Source: Pomphorhynchus laevis (lineage: Eukaryota; Acanthocephala; Palaeacanthocephala; Echinorhynchida; Pomphorhynchidae). Taken from it: a DNA stretch of 64,000 nt. The notes below the pieces were generated by a model. The model saw only the letters and a list, made by a program, of their open reading frames with translations. It made no database searches and was not told where the DNA came from. The stretch is from assembly GCA_012934845.2 (NCBI GenBank), contig WNNJ02001572.1, positions 62,001 through 126,000 of the forward strand. The letters are read 5' to 3'. Made by a program: the position numbers and the translations under genes. Shown one piece after another: positions 9,756 to 20,589 of this stretch (positions are counted from its first letter, which is position 1; each line of letters opens with the position of its first letter).

Positions 9756-10813
9756 TCATGTATTTTTCGGTCCGTTATGCAGTGAACTGTCGTTTTTGTC
9801 GTATAACTCCGTAATGGCGTTTTGGTCTGAAATCGAGTTGTTGATTCTTTCTCGATCACTGCTACCTCTTTTTACGGTGGGATTAGTTAAGTGGCAAAAT
9901 TGATCTGGTTTCATTAAAGCTCTTCTTCTAACGGCCTCGATGCTGTTGTCAACGCTCAATACAATGTTGCTGTCAGATTTCGCCGGTATTGAGACGCATG
10001 CTTCATTTATCATATTAAGAAAAGAAGAACTCTGTGACTGACTAGCACAACCAATATCATGTGATGAATCATTACTACATTGCTGTAACTTTCCAGGAAT
10101 TGTTTGATTGTAAGGAGACGTATCATTAAGAGACATTATCTTTGGACTTGATGAAAATGGATTATAACAGCAATTTGATTGTGTTGGCCAATAGTAGTTG
10201 GCCGCCGCTGCCGCCGCTGCTGAATACGGAAGAAAATAGGGATGATAAAATCCCTCTGAATTATTAAAGGGTGAAGAAAACATCGATTGATTCAATGCCG
10301 TTGAATTCGTTACAGGTGTATGGATAGATGACCAACATGGGTCGATATGCTGCTGATTAAATTGCTGCTGATAATAAGACTGATCTTTGCCGTCAGAGTA
10401 CATACCGGCAATTTGCATTAAACCGTCGTTAACAACATCGGTGCTAGACTTTGAAGTGTCGTTTGAATTTAATTTATAGTACTGATGTTGTTGATCCAAA
10501 GCAACTGATAATGAGGATATCAGCTTATGGTTATCCAGGTTATTTACTAACTGTATCGGTGAGGAAGACTGAACATCGTATATTGACTTTCTGTATTGCT
10601 TCTGCTCTTTTTTAAGCTTCATTCTTCGATTTTGGAACCAAATTTTGATTTGTCGCTCCGAAAGTTGTAATTCAGATGCCATGGCAATACGTCTTGTACG
10701 GCATAGATACTTGTTATAATGAAATTCCTTTTCTAGTTCAAGTAACTGCTGATTGCTGTAGGCGGTTCGACTTCTTTTCGTCGAGCTCCCAGTGTTAGCT
10801 GTAGATACGTCTA
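9756..10813 (-). CDS. Hox3: Hox3/zen-like homeodomain exon (last exon)
   Basis: This exon encodes a nuclear DNA-binding transcription factor of the Hox class. The homeodomain lies near the exon start (about 10780-10600): [19 protein letters not shown], then [17 protein letters not shown], then [20 protein letters not shown]. Trp48, Phe49, Gln50, Asn51 and Arg53 are present. YLCR and the RMKxKKEQK end favour Hox3/zen, while [10 protein letters not shown] also resembles proboscipedia (Hox2). RIAMA replaces the usual RIEMA. The tail of about 270 residues has a Gln/His-rich part, an eight-Ala run before NYYWP and many Ser/Asn. Two acceptors fit, TTTAG at 10815-10814 and CTACAG at 10800-10799, 15 bp apart and both in phase with the donor of exon 1 at 17557. 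The frame is open to a stop at 9756. Confidence 0.85.
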
Positions 10814-11324
10814 CTAAATCAAGTTATTTAACTGAGTGTATACGTATTTTATGCATACATTTTAAAATGTTTTGATCTTAAAAAATAAGTGGTATAAGAA
10901 CCAATTTATAGTATACCATGTGTTAGATATACCATGTACATATTTTGATAAATCAAAATTATTTAAAAGTAGATACATATTTAAACAAATAAAAGGTGCT
11001 CCGATAGAAGGTAATATTAGCTCAAAAACTTGTTAAACTGTTTAAAAATAAATCTAAATTATACAAATATATAAAATAAATGATCCGATCCAATAATTTT
11101 TATTAAATAAGTTAACAAATCAATGTAACCTTATTCTTAATAAAATCAACATTAATGATAAAGAAGGTATATATATGATATATTAATGATTAAAAACAAT
11201 GTAATATATAGTTTATTGATTTGATTGAAATAATATTTCCTATTTATGTACAAATAAAAATTTATATTAAAAAGAATTACAGATTGGGTACAAATTTTAT
11301 TTTAATTTTTCTAATGAGTAAGCT

Positions 11325-11977
11325 CATTTAAACTTCTTAAATTTCGGTTTCCATTTCTGATTGACATTTAATTCATATTTATCATCAATGTATGCTAATT
11401 TTCCTTTCGTAAATGTGGCCAATACATTTAACTTTGAGTTATTGCAGTTTTCCACCATGACTAAATCTGCATACGATCCGAATTGCAAAGTACCCATTTT
11501 AGAACCGATTACTTTAGCCGGAATATGTGCATGACTTAACAGCTTCCGCGATTGAACATTTTGTTGACTGTGACAGATTCAATATACACTGTGGAATTGT
11601 TGCAACACTTCCGGCTAAAATATTTAAGACCGTGCAGTGCTACACATCATTGCACGGTCGTTCATGACATTTACCATATTTGATCGTAGATTGTATACAT
11701 CTTGTCCTAATCCAAGTGCCGCCAAAGCGTCAGTAACTAATACTAAACCAGATGGAAGCGATCTCCACGCTAATCTCAGAGCAGAAGGATGTTAATGTAT
11801 TTCATCGGCTATTATTCCAAAATAAATCCGACGCTTGATTTTCTCACTAGTTAAAAGTCCTATCATCTGGGGTTCTCTGTGGTGATACGGTAACATAGCA
11901 TTGAACAGATGTGTAATCATTCTTGCACCATTAAGTACAATGGTGCAAAAATTTGGTACAAATTTTTGATATTTCAA
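11325..11977 (-). pseudogene. AMDHD2: AMDHD2 (GlcNAc-6-phosphate deacetylase) retrocopy, 5'-truncated
   Basis: The parent enzyme removes the acetyl group from N-acetylglucosamine-6-phosphate in the cytosol. This copy keeps about the C-terminal half. It shows [20 protein letters not shown] with the metal-ligand His, [36 protein letters not shown] with the catalytic Asp, ILAGSVATIPQC, then KMGTLQFGSYADLVMVENC and a C-terminus ending KFKKFK with a TGA stop. A stop follows ADEIH and the frame is disrupted around 11.63-11.66 kb, where a 9-bp fold-back repeat lies, and again near 11.55 kb. No introns interrupt it. It is flanked by ATTGGGTACAAAT at 11283-11295 and 11978-11990, like a target-site duplication, with an A-rich stretch after the stop. 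Confidence 0.75.
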
Positions 11978-12058
11978 ATTGGGTACAAATAATTATGACA
12001 TATGATGTTCTATATATAAGAGGATAATGTGAAGATAATTTTTTCAATATTATCTTCA

Positions 12059-12217
12059 CCACCGCGGCCGCGAATACATCAACCGAATCGGAAGATAATC
12101 GTCACAGCAACGCTCATGGATCGCATGAACATGATAGCGAAGAATATCAGCGATCACAAAGAAATAACTCTAAAAAGTACAGTAATAAGCCGGAGCTTAC
12201 AAAATCCTTGCCGATCG
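12059..12217 (+). CDS. Possible host exon, unidentified
   Basis: A GC-richer open frame on the plus strand reads TAAANTSTESEDNRHSNAHG, SHEHDSEEYQRSQRNNSK and KPELTKSLPIG. It stops exactly at a good donor, GATCG|GTGAGA (12217/12218). The composition is hydrophilic and low in complexity, like a disordered protein segment. No acceptor is clear. It lies inside the Hox intron on the opposite strand, so it may be a displaced exon or part of a nested gene. The protein family is not recognised. Confidence 0.35.
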
Positions 12218-12534
12218 GTGAGAATTTAGAATCTGATCATTCATTATACTTACTCTAATTTGTAATAATTTTTTTTGTTGATTTTTGTTATTTATTTGAA
12301 TTTGTAATTTTTCTTTTGACGAGATCAAATTAAATTAATTTATATTGCAAATTTATAAAGTAATAAATTTAATTTAATAATAAATTTAATTTTAATAAAT
12401 TAAGCAATAAATCATAAAACTATAATGGTTGCTTAATATTCATGAAGATTTCAAGGAATTATTTTTAATATAAATCACTCAAGGTGAAATACCATTAAAT
12501 TCATTAATACGATTAAATACTAATATAAACATCA

Positions 12535-12625
12535 TTTATATATATTCATTCATATATATATTTATTCATATATATTTATTCATATATATTTATTCATATA
12601 TGAATATTTATTCATATATAGTACA
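12535..12625. repeat. AT microsatellite
   Basis: Repeats of TTTATTCATATATA occur with small variations. It is a simple sequence repeat with no further signal. Confidence 0.8.
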
Positions 12626-12680
12626 AAATTAAATAAATTATTTTAAAATAAATTATTTTAAAATAAATAAATATTTATGC

Positions 12681-12853
12681 AATAATTTCTAGTTAGACGC
12701 GGAAGAACGACGATAACACTTCATACACATGACTCGTGTGCCGTCTGCCTGTATCCAGCAGTGGAAGGGATCTTGCACTGATGAGTCATTGTGATGACGA
12801 AACGGTACTTGCTACTGTTATCGTCGTTCTTCCGCGTCTGGCTAGAAATGATT
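12681..12853. repeat. Inverted-repeat element with 38-bp arms
   Basis: The left arm (12681-12718) and right arm (12816-12853) are inverted copies over 38 bp with about three differences. The core of the arms is GACGCGGAAGAACGACGATA. The unit of about 170 bp is GC-rich compared with its AT-rich surroundings. It could be a small MITE, a fold-back duplication or a hairpin RNA gene. No transposase is nearby. Confidence 0.6.
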
Positions 12854-13026
12854 GCGTACATAATTCACGCGGAATGGTCTCACAATCCATCTTGATAAAT
12901 ATTTATATAAATAAAATATTAAATTATATAAATAATTCAAAATATTTTAAATTTAATGAAATTTAATAAAATTAAACTTAATACAATTTAATTTCCTAAC
13001 ATGCACTAATACCAAATGTATATTAA

Positions 13027-13440
13027 TTGTATAGTTAAAACCGTTAATCCATTTCCCTTTACTCTTTATTTTAAGTAATTTTTCTTTATACTTGACTTTA
13101 ATAAGATAACAGACAATGTGAAAAACTTGTTAAGCCAAATATTTACTGATATATTTTCTCAGAAATATTATCACTAACAAAATTGATATCTAGTTCTAGC
13201 ACAGATTAAATTGTTTATTTATTATAGATTTTGATCATCAATTTATTTTTAATTTTGTAACGATTCAAATAAATCATTGTTCATTAATTATTGTCAATGA
13301 ATAATCAAATCAGCTGAGTTTACGTATTTAATATAATTATAAAATTAAAAATAATAATGCTAAATCAAAATTTAATAATTAAATATTAAATAATTATAAA
13401 TAGTAAATAATTGTTATATAATAAAATATTAGATTTTTAT
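13027..13440 (+). repeat. Copy A of a 410-bp inverted duplication
   Basis: This is nearly identical to the reverse complement of 24430-24865. It begins with single-copy-looking sequence (GTTAAAACCGTTAATCC...) and ends with the Naiad terminus ATCAGCTGAGTTTACGTATT and the AT-rich Naiad tail. A shorter third copy lies at 24955-25060. Confidence 0.75.
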
Positions 13441-13655
13441 CAATTTTTTGATGGATTCTTTCTTTTATTTTATCAATTTTGCTAGATCACATTTCGCTAG
13501 ATTTCCAAGCAGAAGCCACCTACGGTATCATTACTTTAAACTCCATACACCTTGACTCACAACATGCCAGATTTTAGTCTGACACATTGTCATTGTTTCC
13601 ACCGCTACTGCCGAGTAATGGTACACACGAACTCATCTGAAGACTGTGTACCACT

Positions 13656-14410
13656 GTGTACTGGATGACGCTTAATTCCATGCATCCATTAGGATTGAAT
13701 GACGTAGTACAAGGAATTGACAGAAGTAGTGTAGTACATAATAAACAACTATATTATAATAATCCGGTTAAACGCAAACCAAGAAGTCATGATAATAAAA
13801 GGAATAGGAAAAATAGAGTTAAAAATATTAAAAAAGATATGTATATATATGAACAATTAGAAATATTAAAACAACTTTTAAGAGATAATAAGCTAAAAGA
13901 TGTTTATGTGAAAGATCTCTAAAGATACCATATGTTCAATGAATCAAAAATTAATTAACGACTATGATAGGCTAAGTAGTATAATAGACAGTTATTGTAA
14001 TACAAAATACTATAATCGTACAATAAATGTTAATAATAACAATAGAAAATATACATTAACCATAAACTTCATTAATAAATGTATAGATAACATAAATATA
14101 GCCGGACTTTTAAATAATTCTAAAAGTAAAGAAATAATAGGGTCAGATTTAAGTAAATATATTCCTAAAATAAGGTATAAAGCTGTTACCGCCATTAGGA
14201 CGAAAAATTTGTAATTATAATAAAGAATTAAAATCAATATGTAACGATAATATTAGAAACATAATGGAAACAGAATGCAATTGTAAAAGTCTTAGTTTTG
14301 ATAAAATAAATGAACATACATGTACCCATAATCTAGAATTAATTGAAAATTGTGAATTAAGAAAGCTGCTATCAAAAGGGTATACATATAGATTAAATAA
14401 TAATAGTGTT
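13656..14410 (+). mobile_element. Naiad copy in Hox intron, first part
   Basis: The plus strand carries the end of the endonuclease (TLNSMHPLGLNDVVQG, then YYNNPVKRKPRSH), the connecting region and the CxC linker (ECNCKS near 14.28 kb), closely following the copy at 7.1-7.9 kb. It breaks off near 14.40 kb where a minus-strand LINE begins. It resumes at about 15.98 kb, with about 240 bp of the linker region missing. Confidence 0.75.
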
Positions 14411-14429
14411 ATTAAGCCCGTGCGCATCT

Positions 14430-15780
14430 CGACTTAGTCAAAAATGTATGAACATAGATAGTTGTATAAAATACAAAAAATCAAAAATTGTTGAATTGTT
14501 GATCGCCCAAAGGCAGGCGAAGGTTTCGTGTCGGACTTGGCGGATATGCTAGGAATTAAAACTTTGCAAGATGTCATGTGTAAAGTATTATTGTAATTTA
14601 TCAATTTCGCTTAACAACCACTTTGAGAGATGATCACACGAAAATATGTGACTGAGACATCTACTATCCTTGAGACAGAACCTGTAAATGCTATAGTGGC
14701 CTTGTTGTGACATGGTACGGGATTGCATGTGCATTTATCCATTGGGATTGTGTAAATGCAGGAGATTCTAGGACTTTCGGGTCAAGCTTAGCTAATTTAG
14801 ATTGAAAATCATTTAAGTTCTTACGAAACTCATCTGCGTGCGGCAGCGCAAGCATGTCACAAATTAAGCAACTACAAGGTTCAATACGGGCTAGCAAAGC
14901 TACCACGGTTGAAGACACTTTCACAGAAATACCTAATGAGCGCTTCACAAATCTTCACATGAATTTACCAAGCTGGAGAAAGTTTGCGGCCTTCAAATCA
15001 GTCCAGAAAGCTTGTATTCCGTAAGTGATAATAGGAAGCAACATGACTTTAAAGAAGCGAAGTACATCCTCGAAAGAAAGAGAACCCAGATTGCTAATAC
15101 ATGCAGCGCACATAGCCATTTTTGAGGATTTTAATTCAAAGTGTAACGTAAAGGACCAACGCGACGATAACATTATGAGGTATTTATAGCTTTTACAGAT
15201 TTTCAACTGGTTATTTTCGTAGTAAATATGATCATTACGACCAAGGCCTTTTCCTCTACGAAATTTGACAACCTCTGATTCGTCTATATTGATCTTTAGT
15301 CTGTTAGCTTTACAATACCTGCTTAGTACAAAAAGGGAAACTTTCACAGTGGAAAGTTGGGATGACATTATTGCTAAGTCGTCAGCGTAAAGATCACAAT
15401 TAATCAAAGTTAAGTCACAACGCAATTGATCTGGAAGGTCTATCAGAAAAAAAGAAAATAAAATCGAGCTCAGAGGATCACCTTGAAGAACACCATTGTT
15501 AGTGATTAATGATTCAGATTGATCCAAACAGTCAGTTTGGATCAATTTACTCAGAGCGCTGGGTTGCAACACCCCCTTTAGCAAATTCAGAAAGCGCCCT
15601 GATATTCCGGTATTTTGTACAAGTTTCCGTATGAGTTGTTCTCTATTCACTTAATCAAAAGCTTTCTGATAATCTATAAATATAAAGTAGAGGTACGAGT
15701 GATTTGTGAAGCGGTTAAGAACGCGATCGCGAATTGTAGAAAAACAGAATTCGAATTTAGTGCACCGGATTAAGAGTCAC
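14430..15780 (-). mobile_element. LINE RT fragment inserted in Naiad
   Basis: This is a non-LTR RT on the minus strand: FIDYQKAFD with VNREQLIRKL (motif A), NNGVLQGDPLSSILFSFF (motif B), DLYADDLAIMSSQLST (motif C) and the thumb region with YKYLIMLSS and LLPIITYGIQAFW. The tail continues to about 14.69 kb. A stop separates QKAFD from VNREQ. I see no endonuclease domain. The overall pattern suggests an I/Jockey-like clade, but this is not certain. It interrupts the plus-strand Naiad, so it is the younger insertion, or both were rearranged together. Confidence 0.7.
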
Positions 15781-15984
15781 TAGCTGCACCACGTCGCACC
15801 ACCTTATGATCACGTATAACAAAATGCAACAAAGGGTTCGAAATTCGCTTATCGCGAAGTTCTTTTCGTAGAGCTTTCTGTACTTCTCTTTCAGGTTGGC
15901 ATAAACACCTTGGCGAAGCGCTCGTTGTGTATTAGGCGAAACATCCAAATTAAAGGGTAACTTTAAAATAACAACTATTGATAA

Positions 15985-16412
15985 AGCTAATAATTTTGTA
16001 TTCATATGCAAAAAGCTTTATTATGATATAATGATGAAAGAAGTTAATTGTAATGATTTAAATGTAAATCAAACATATGAACGTAGTGATTAAAGTTTAG
16101 AAACAATTATTACAAGTCGGTGTTCTATAATGGATAAAAAAGGTATAAAAATTGAATCAGATAATTAAACTATATCAATATTATATTGGAATCCAAAATT
16201 ACATAAAAATCCAATAACACCTAGGTTTATTATGTAGTGCTTTTAAATGTAAATTAAAACCGCTTTCTGTCTATATGAATAAAATACTCAAAGTAATTAA
16301 AGCACACTCTAAAAAATATTGCAAGGTAATCGAAATTAATACTGGTATAAAACACTATTCCAGTATTAATTCTACAAAAGAATTTTTAGAACAGACCAAA
16401 GGAATAAATTAC
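15985..16412 (+). mobile_element. Naiad copy in Hox intron, second part
   Basis: The plus strand resumes with KEVNCNDLNVNQTYE, then ILYWNPKLHKNPITPRFI and the stretch leading to FLEQTKGIN, equivalent to 6.45-6.85 kb. Several stops break it. It ends near 16.41 kb in unrelated AT-rich sequence. Confidence 0.7.
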
Positions 16413-16572
16413 AAATTATATTTTACTTGATCTTTACTCGGTTAGACCATTACATTTCAACAGTGATTATACAAATAGTAAAAATATAGAAAATAGTAAA
16501 ATATACAAATCAATATAAAAATAAATTTAAATAAAAAATGTTTTTTAATGTTTGCATTAAAAAATGCTCCTC

Positions 16573-17245
16573 TACCCAACATAGCAGCGGGGTCAAATAC
16601 ATGCTAATGATGTATTTCCTCTGATAAAACTATCTAGTATCTTATTCTAATGCAAAGTATATTATTTATTATCCATCCATAAAAATTTGTCACTTAAGAG
16701 TTTAAATTTATTCATGTGTTGATTTATTTATTTTACTATTTTCTGCTTGATGTTTTTTTTATAATAACCTAGTTTAAAATATGTATCTATTAAATTATTT
16801 AAATGATTTTGAAGAAAGCCAATATCATTACATATTGTTGCAATTCTTAAAATTTCATTATTTAATGTATTATATTTTATATTATATGGTATGCATGAAT
16901 GCTCATGCAAAAATATGTTTCTTGTAAATTTAAATATGTCATCTTTACGATATAAATTAATAGTAGTTTTAGTTAATGTTAATTTAATGTTCATATCTAG
17001 ATATACACCTTCGTTATCATTAATATTGGTTTTGTTAAGAATAAGGCATTCTGGATAAATGTGCTCACTAATTGAATAAAAATTATTAGAATTAAATACA
17101 CATATATCATCAATGTATCGAAACATATATTTCATATATTTATATAATTTAGATTTAGTATTTACACAGTTATGAACAAATTCATATTCTATAAAGCTTA
17201 AAAACAAGTCAGCTATAATTGGGCTACTATCACCACCCATTGGAA
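16573..17245 (-). mobile_element. Naiad 3' copy, 5'-truncated
   Basis: The open frame 17240-16728 encodes MGGDSSPIIADLFLSF, the YIDD box and NDIGFLQNHLNNL, followed by the 3' module. The 5' boundary falls inside RT motif B at 17245, a point also used by the copies at 20.6-21.7 kb. It lies 300 bp from Hox exon 1. Confidence 0.8.
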
Positions 17246-17556
17246 CACACGTGCAGTCAAAAAATAATTAGTTTTAATTGATGTTACTTAAATGTTTATA
17301 TCTATTAAGGATATAAGTTTTTTTACTTTATTCTTCTTTTCTGGCTCTTCGTTTAGTCCTGCATTTTTTTTATTAAAATTCAAGTTTGTATTTAAACCAT
17401 ACATACTTTATATGATTGTTTTCATGTATACCGTAATTATCTCAAATATACGCTTCTTGATCCATTAAATTATGACGACATTGAAATATCTCTATAGAAT
17501 GTATTGTCGTTTAATTTAATTGGAATTTAGATTTAACATTGAGTTTAGTAATGTAC

Positions 17557-17698
17557 CTGAGCTCTTTGACCGGCATTGTTTCATCCATGGAAACACGTTA
17601 ACTTCATCGGGTCTATGCTCAGCTTTTACCTTTTTTGAGCTAGGCTCATCTGTGTACTCTGCATGGCATTTCCTTGAGCAAAGCGTGTTATACTGCAT
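17557..17698 (-). CDS. Hox3: Hox exon with FPWMK hexapeptide
   Basis: From ATG 17698 the frame reads MQYNTLCSRKCHAEYTDEPS, SKKVKAEHRPDEV, NVFPWMKQCRSKSS. FPWMK is the Hox hexapeptide (YPWM) that contacts the Exd/Pbx cofactor. It commonly sits just before the splice junction that leads to the homeodomain. The donor CTCAG|GTACAT leaves phase 1, which matches both acceptors of the homeodomain exon. Upstream of the ATG the same frame stays open for another 21 codons (ITRVIKESFENRKGKKD), so the true N-terminus may lie further upstream through another exon. The hexapeptide and the phase match make the link strong. Confidence 0.75.
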
Positions 17699-17699
17699 A

Positions 17700-19600
17700 T
17701 CTTTTTTACCTTTTCTATTTTCAAATGATTCTTTTATTACTCGAGTAATTTGGTCTTATATCGAACTTTCTATCTTGTCTTTAGATTATATGAGATTATC
17801 TTGTATTATTCTTTTAAAATAATTGTTTATCTGTGCAGAATTGCGACGAACACGTTTGCAAATAGCAGAAGGGAACGAAGAATCTATTCGTTATTGCTGT
17901 TAATACTCGAATACACAGTGATGTTAGAATGCCTCCTCGTAAAACAGCAAGGTGCTTCACACTACAGCATTATTAATGTGGTAACAACATCGTATTCTGT
18001 CATTTTGTAATTAATTGCTCCTATCAGAAACAACTTTCATTTTGTAGTTATTATGTCTGATGATGTGGAAATTACATAAATGAAATGATTGGTCAAAATT
18101 AATCGAATTAAATTCTCATTAGAAATGAGTATTTTTGTGAATCGTCTGTCTTAAAATTGTTTGTTTAATTACAATAACCATTCCCATGTTTAAGAACGCA
18201 ATACTTTCGAATATATAGAATTATGTACGGTTTAAATTCAATTTTTTTGAATAGATTAACTGCATGTTAAAACTTTAAACGATAATTACAAATGCTTATT
18301 TAATTAAATAGATTAACTTACTGAGTCTAATTGGAGACAAAAAAGCGCACGTTAACAAATTTAAAACAACAAGTTAAAAGCTCATTTGTAAATACGTAAA
18401 TATGACTTATTTTTCACATACGGAAGAATCAGGTTCATAACATCTACTTGGTTATTAAAATTAAACTACATTCATCCGTCTGTAATGAAATTAACATGAA
18501 TTGAATAGAGGTATTGTGGACTGCTAATTTATACAGTATTTAACATTTATAATATTATAAATATAGTATAGATTTAATTTATAATAAATATCAAATTACT
18601 TTAATCCATTTGGATTAAATTTTACATTAGATTAAAAATTTTTACATTAGATTAAATTTTACTTTCATTTTATTTATAAAATCTGTAATTAAGTATTAAG
18701 TAAAAACTTCAACTCTAATTTATATCTAATTTTACATATAATTTGTTATTTTTTATATATTTTTATATAAATAAAACGCTGTACCTTTTTATGTTCAAAA
18801 TAGTCTTTAGGCAACATATTACTTAAAGTATTCAATTTCGTCAATACATTTTTAATCGTTTATATTTTAAATAAGCGATTCAACAAATCACTTGTTATTT
18901 ATTCACAAGCGTTATGTATTAGAGTAAAAATAAAAATACAATAAATCTATTGAATAGCTTTCTGTAATATAAATTGGTGAAATATAGATTGGTGAAACTC
19001 TTAAAATCTATTTGTGCTTTAAATACTAACTTCTAAGTTAGTATTCTACATGAAACAATTCGTACAAACGTTCGTTAACGAATGTTTGTCTATACGAACT
19101 CTTTGACTGAAGAACATCAGATCAGATAACTAAGTTTACGAATTTTATCACTATTTTATCACTATTAGATGCCCATTTTATTTGCTCACTTTTGCATAAA
19201 AGTGAGCAAATTATAAAATGATCTCACCTAAATTATAAAAGGGATTTCACCTAAAATATTGCTTTATAATTATTTATGTTGGACAGCGTAAATTTATTTA
19301 AAAGTACTTAAACTTAAATAGACTTACTTAAATAGACTTACTTAAATAAACTTACCTAGACTTATTTAAAATACTTAGACTCTTAATGAGTCTAAGTATT
19401 TTATATTATTAAAAAATACTTCTAAATAAAATTTCAATAATTAAATAATAAATTATTATGAATGATAAATAATTATTATAAGATGTTATATAATTTATAT
19501 CAAGTTAAAATTTAAAATTGAAATTTAAAATAAAATTTAATTTTTATGAATAGACTAATAAATAGGCGTTATTAAATTAACAAATTTCAATAATTAAATA
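17700..19600. other. AT-rich region upstream of the Hox exon
   Basis: No gene is supported here. The region contains decayed Naiad terminal motifs (near 18.33 and 19.12 kb) and two fold-back palindromes: 19181-19210 (13-bp arms around GCAT) and 19367-19403 (16-bp arms, 5-bp spacer). Hox promoter elements may be here but cannot be recognised. Confidence 0.4.
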
Positions 19601-19604
19601 ATAA

Positions 19605-19800
19605 ATAATCTCGGCTTAATCAGCTCAGCTAACTCAGTCTACGTATTTAATATAATTATAAAACTTAAAAAATAATAATGCTAAATCAAAATTTAATAAT
19701 TATATAATAAATAGTTATAAATAATAAATAATTGTTATAAGATGTTATATAATTTATATCAAGTCATATTTTAAAATTTAATATAAAATTCTCCAGGGAA
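19605..19800 (+). repeat. Solo Naiad terminus
   Basis: The terminus CAGCTAACTCAGTCTACGTA is followed by the AT-rich tail containing AATAATAATGCTAAATC, as at the 3' ends of the Naiad copies. No coding part follows. Confidence 0.6.
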
Positions 19801-19857
19801 TAAGCTAATTGCCACTACAGGCGATCGGAAGCAGCGAAAGTTCTCTCACAGAGATTG

Positions 19858-19892
19858 AGCTGTGAGGTGCGACGAGGTCGCACCGCACAGCT
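19858..19892. repeat. GC-rich perfect hairpin
   Basis: AGCTGTGAGGTGCGAC and GTCGCACCGCACAGCT form 16-bp arms with one mismatch around a 3-base loop (GAG). It sits in a 130-bp GC-rich island within AT-rich DNA. It may be a fold-back duplication or a small structured RNA. No other copy was seen. Confidence 0.7.
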
Positions 19893-20589
19893 TAATTTGG
19901 AGGTCGCTTAGGGGATTGCAGAAGATTATCAATCTGATCTTCGTCATTATTTCTATTTATAAACTGATTGTAATAATTGTGTAATAATTTAGTAAATAAA
20001 TAAATAAAATAAATAATGAATTATTAAATAATAAATAAAAAATAATAACAATGTTCTATCCTACAAAAATAAAAAACGATTTAAGTTTGTTCTGTAACAA
20101 CAGCCATCATACATTCGAACAAAAATAACTTCTAAGTAAGAAGTATATTTTTACAAGTGTCACTCTTGTAAAAATATAACAGCTGAATTTCTGAAATTAA
20201 TCAGAAATCGGTAATTTTAAATCAGAGGACATCATGATGATCAAAATATGGATAATTTAATGAAAGCGTATTTAATAATCTAAAAGTTTGGCCTTTATTA
20301 AATGAATCTTGAGTTATTGTGAGTTATCTTGAGTTATATTTGTACTAATCCGTATAAGCAAAAAAGCTTTATTCTTTGGATGAATGAATATTTACACTAA
20401 TATAATAATATTAAAAAAAGATAAATGCAGGAGAAGTTTGTATTCTTCGTAGAGAAATATCATTCTTTTGGCAAAACTGGCTGCTACCACCAGCCTACCA
20501 TGTTCTTGCCCTTTGGAGAAATAATTGTAAAATATTGTGAAATAATATAAGTAGGGACATTTATAAAATGTCCCTACTTATAAGGATGT

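Larger units (their letters stand above)
10814..17556 (-). other. Hox intron, about 6.7 kb, filled with insertions
   Basis: The donor CTCAG|GTACAT (17557/17556) and the acceptor TTTAG (10815-10814) have matching phase 1. The intron contains an AMDHD2 retrocopy, an inverted-repeat element, a plus-strand Naiad with a minus-strand LINE inside it, and a minus-strand Naiad end. The stretches at 10.82-11.28 and 17.25-17.55 kb are plain AT-rich sequence. Confidence 0.75.

Noticed and set aside
14010-14427. Minus-strand hydrophobic frames in the Naiad copy
   Set aside because: They are antisense to the Naiad linker and connecting region, which has the recognisable motifs on the plus strand.
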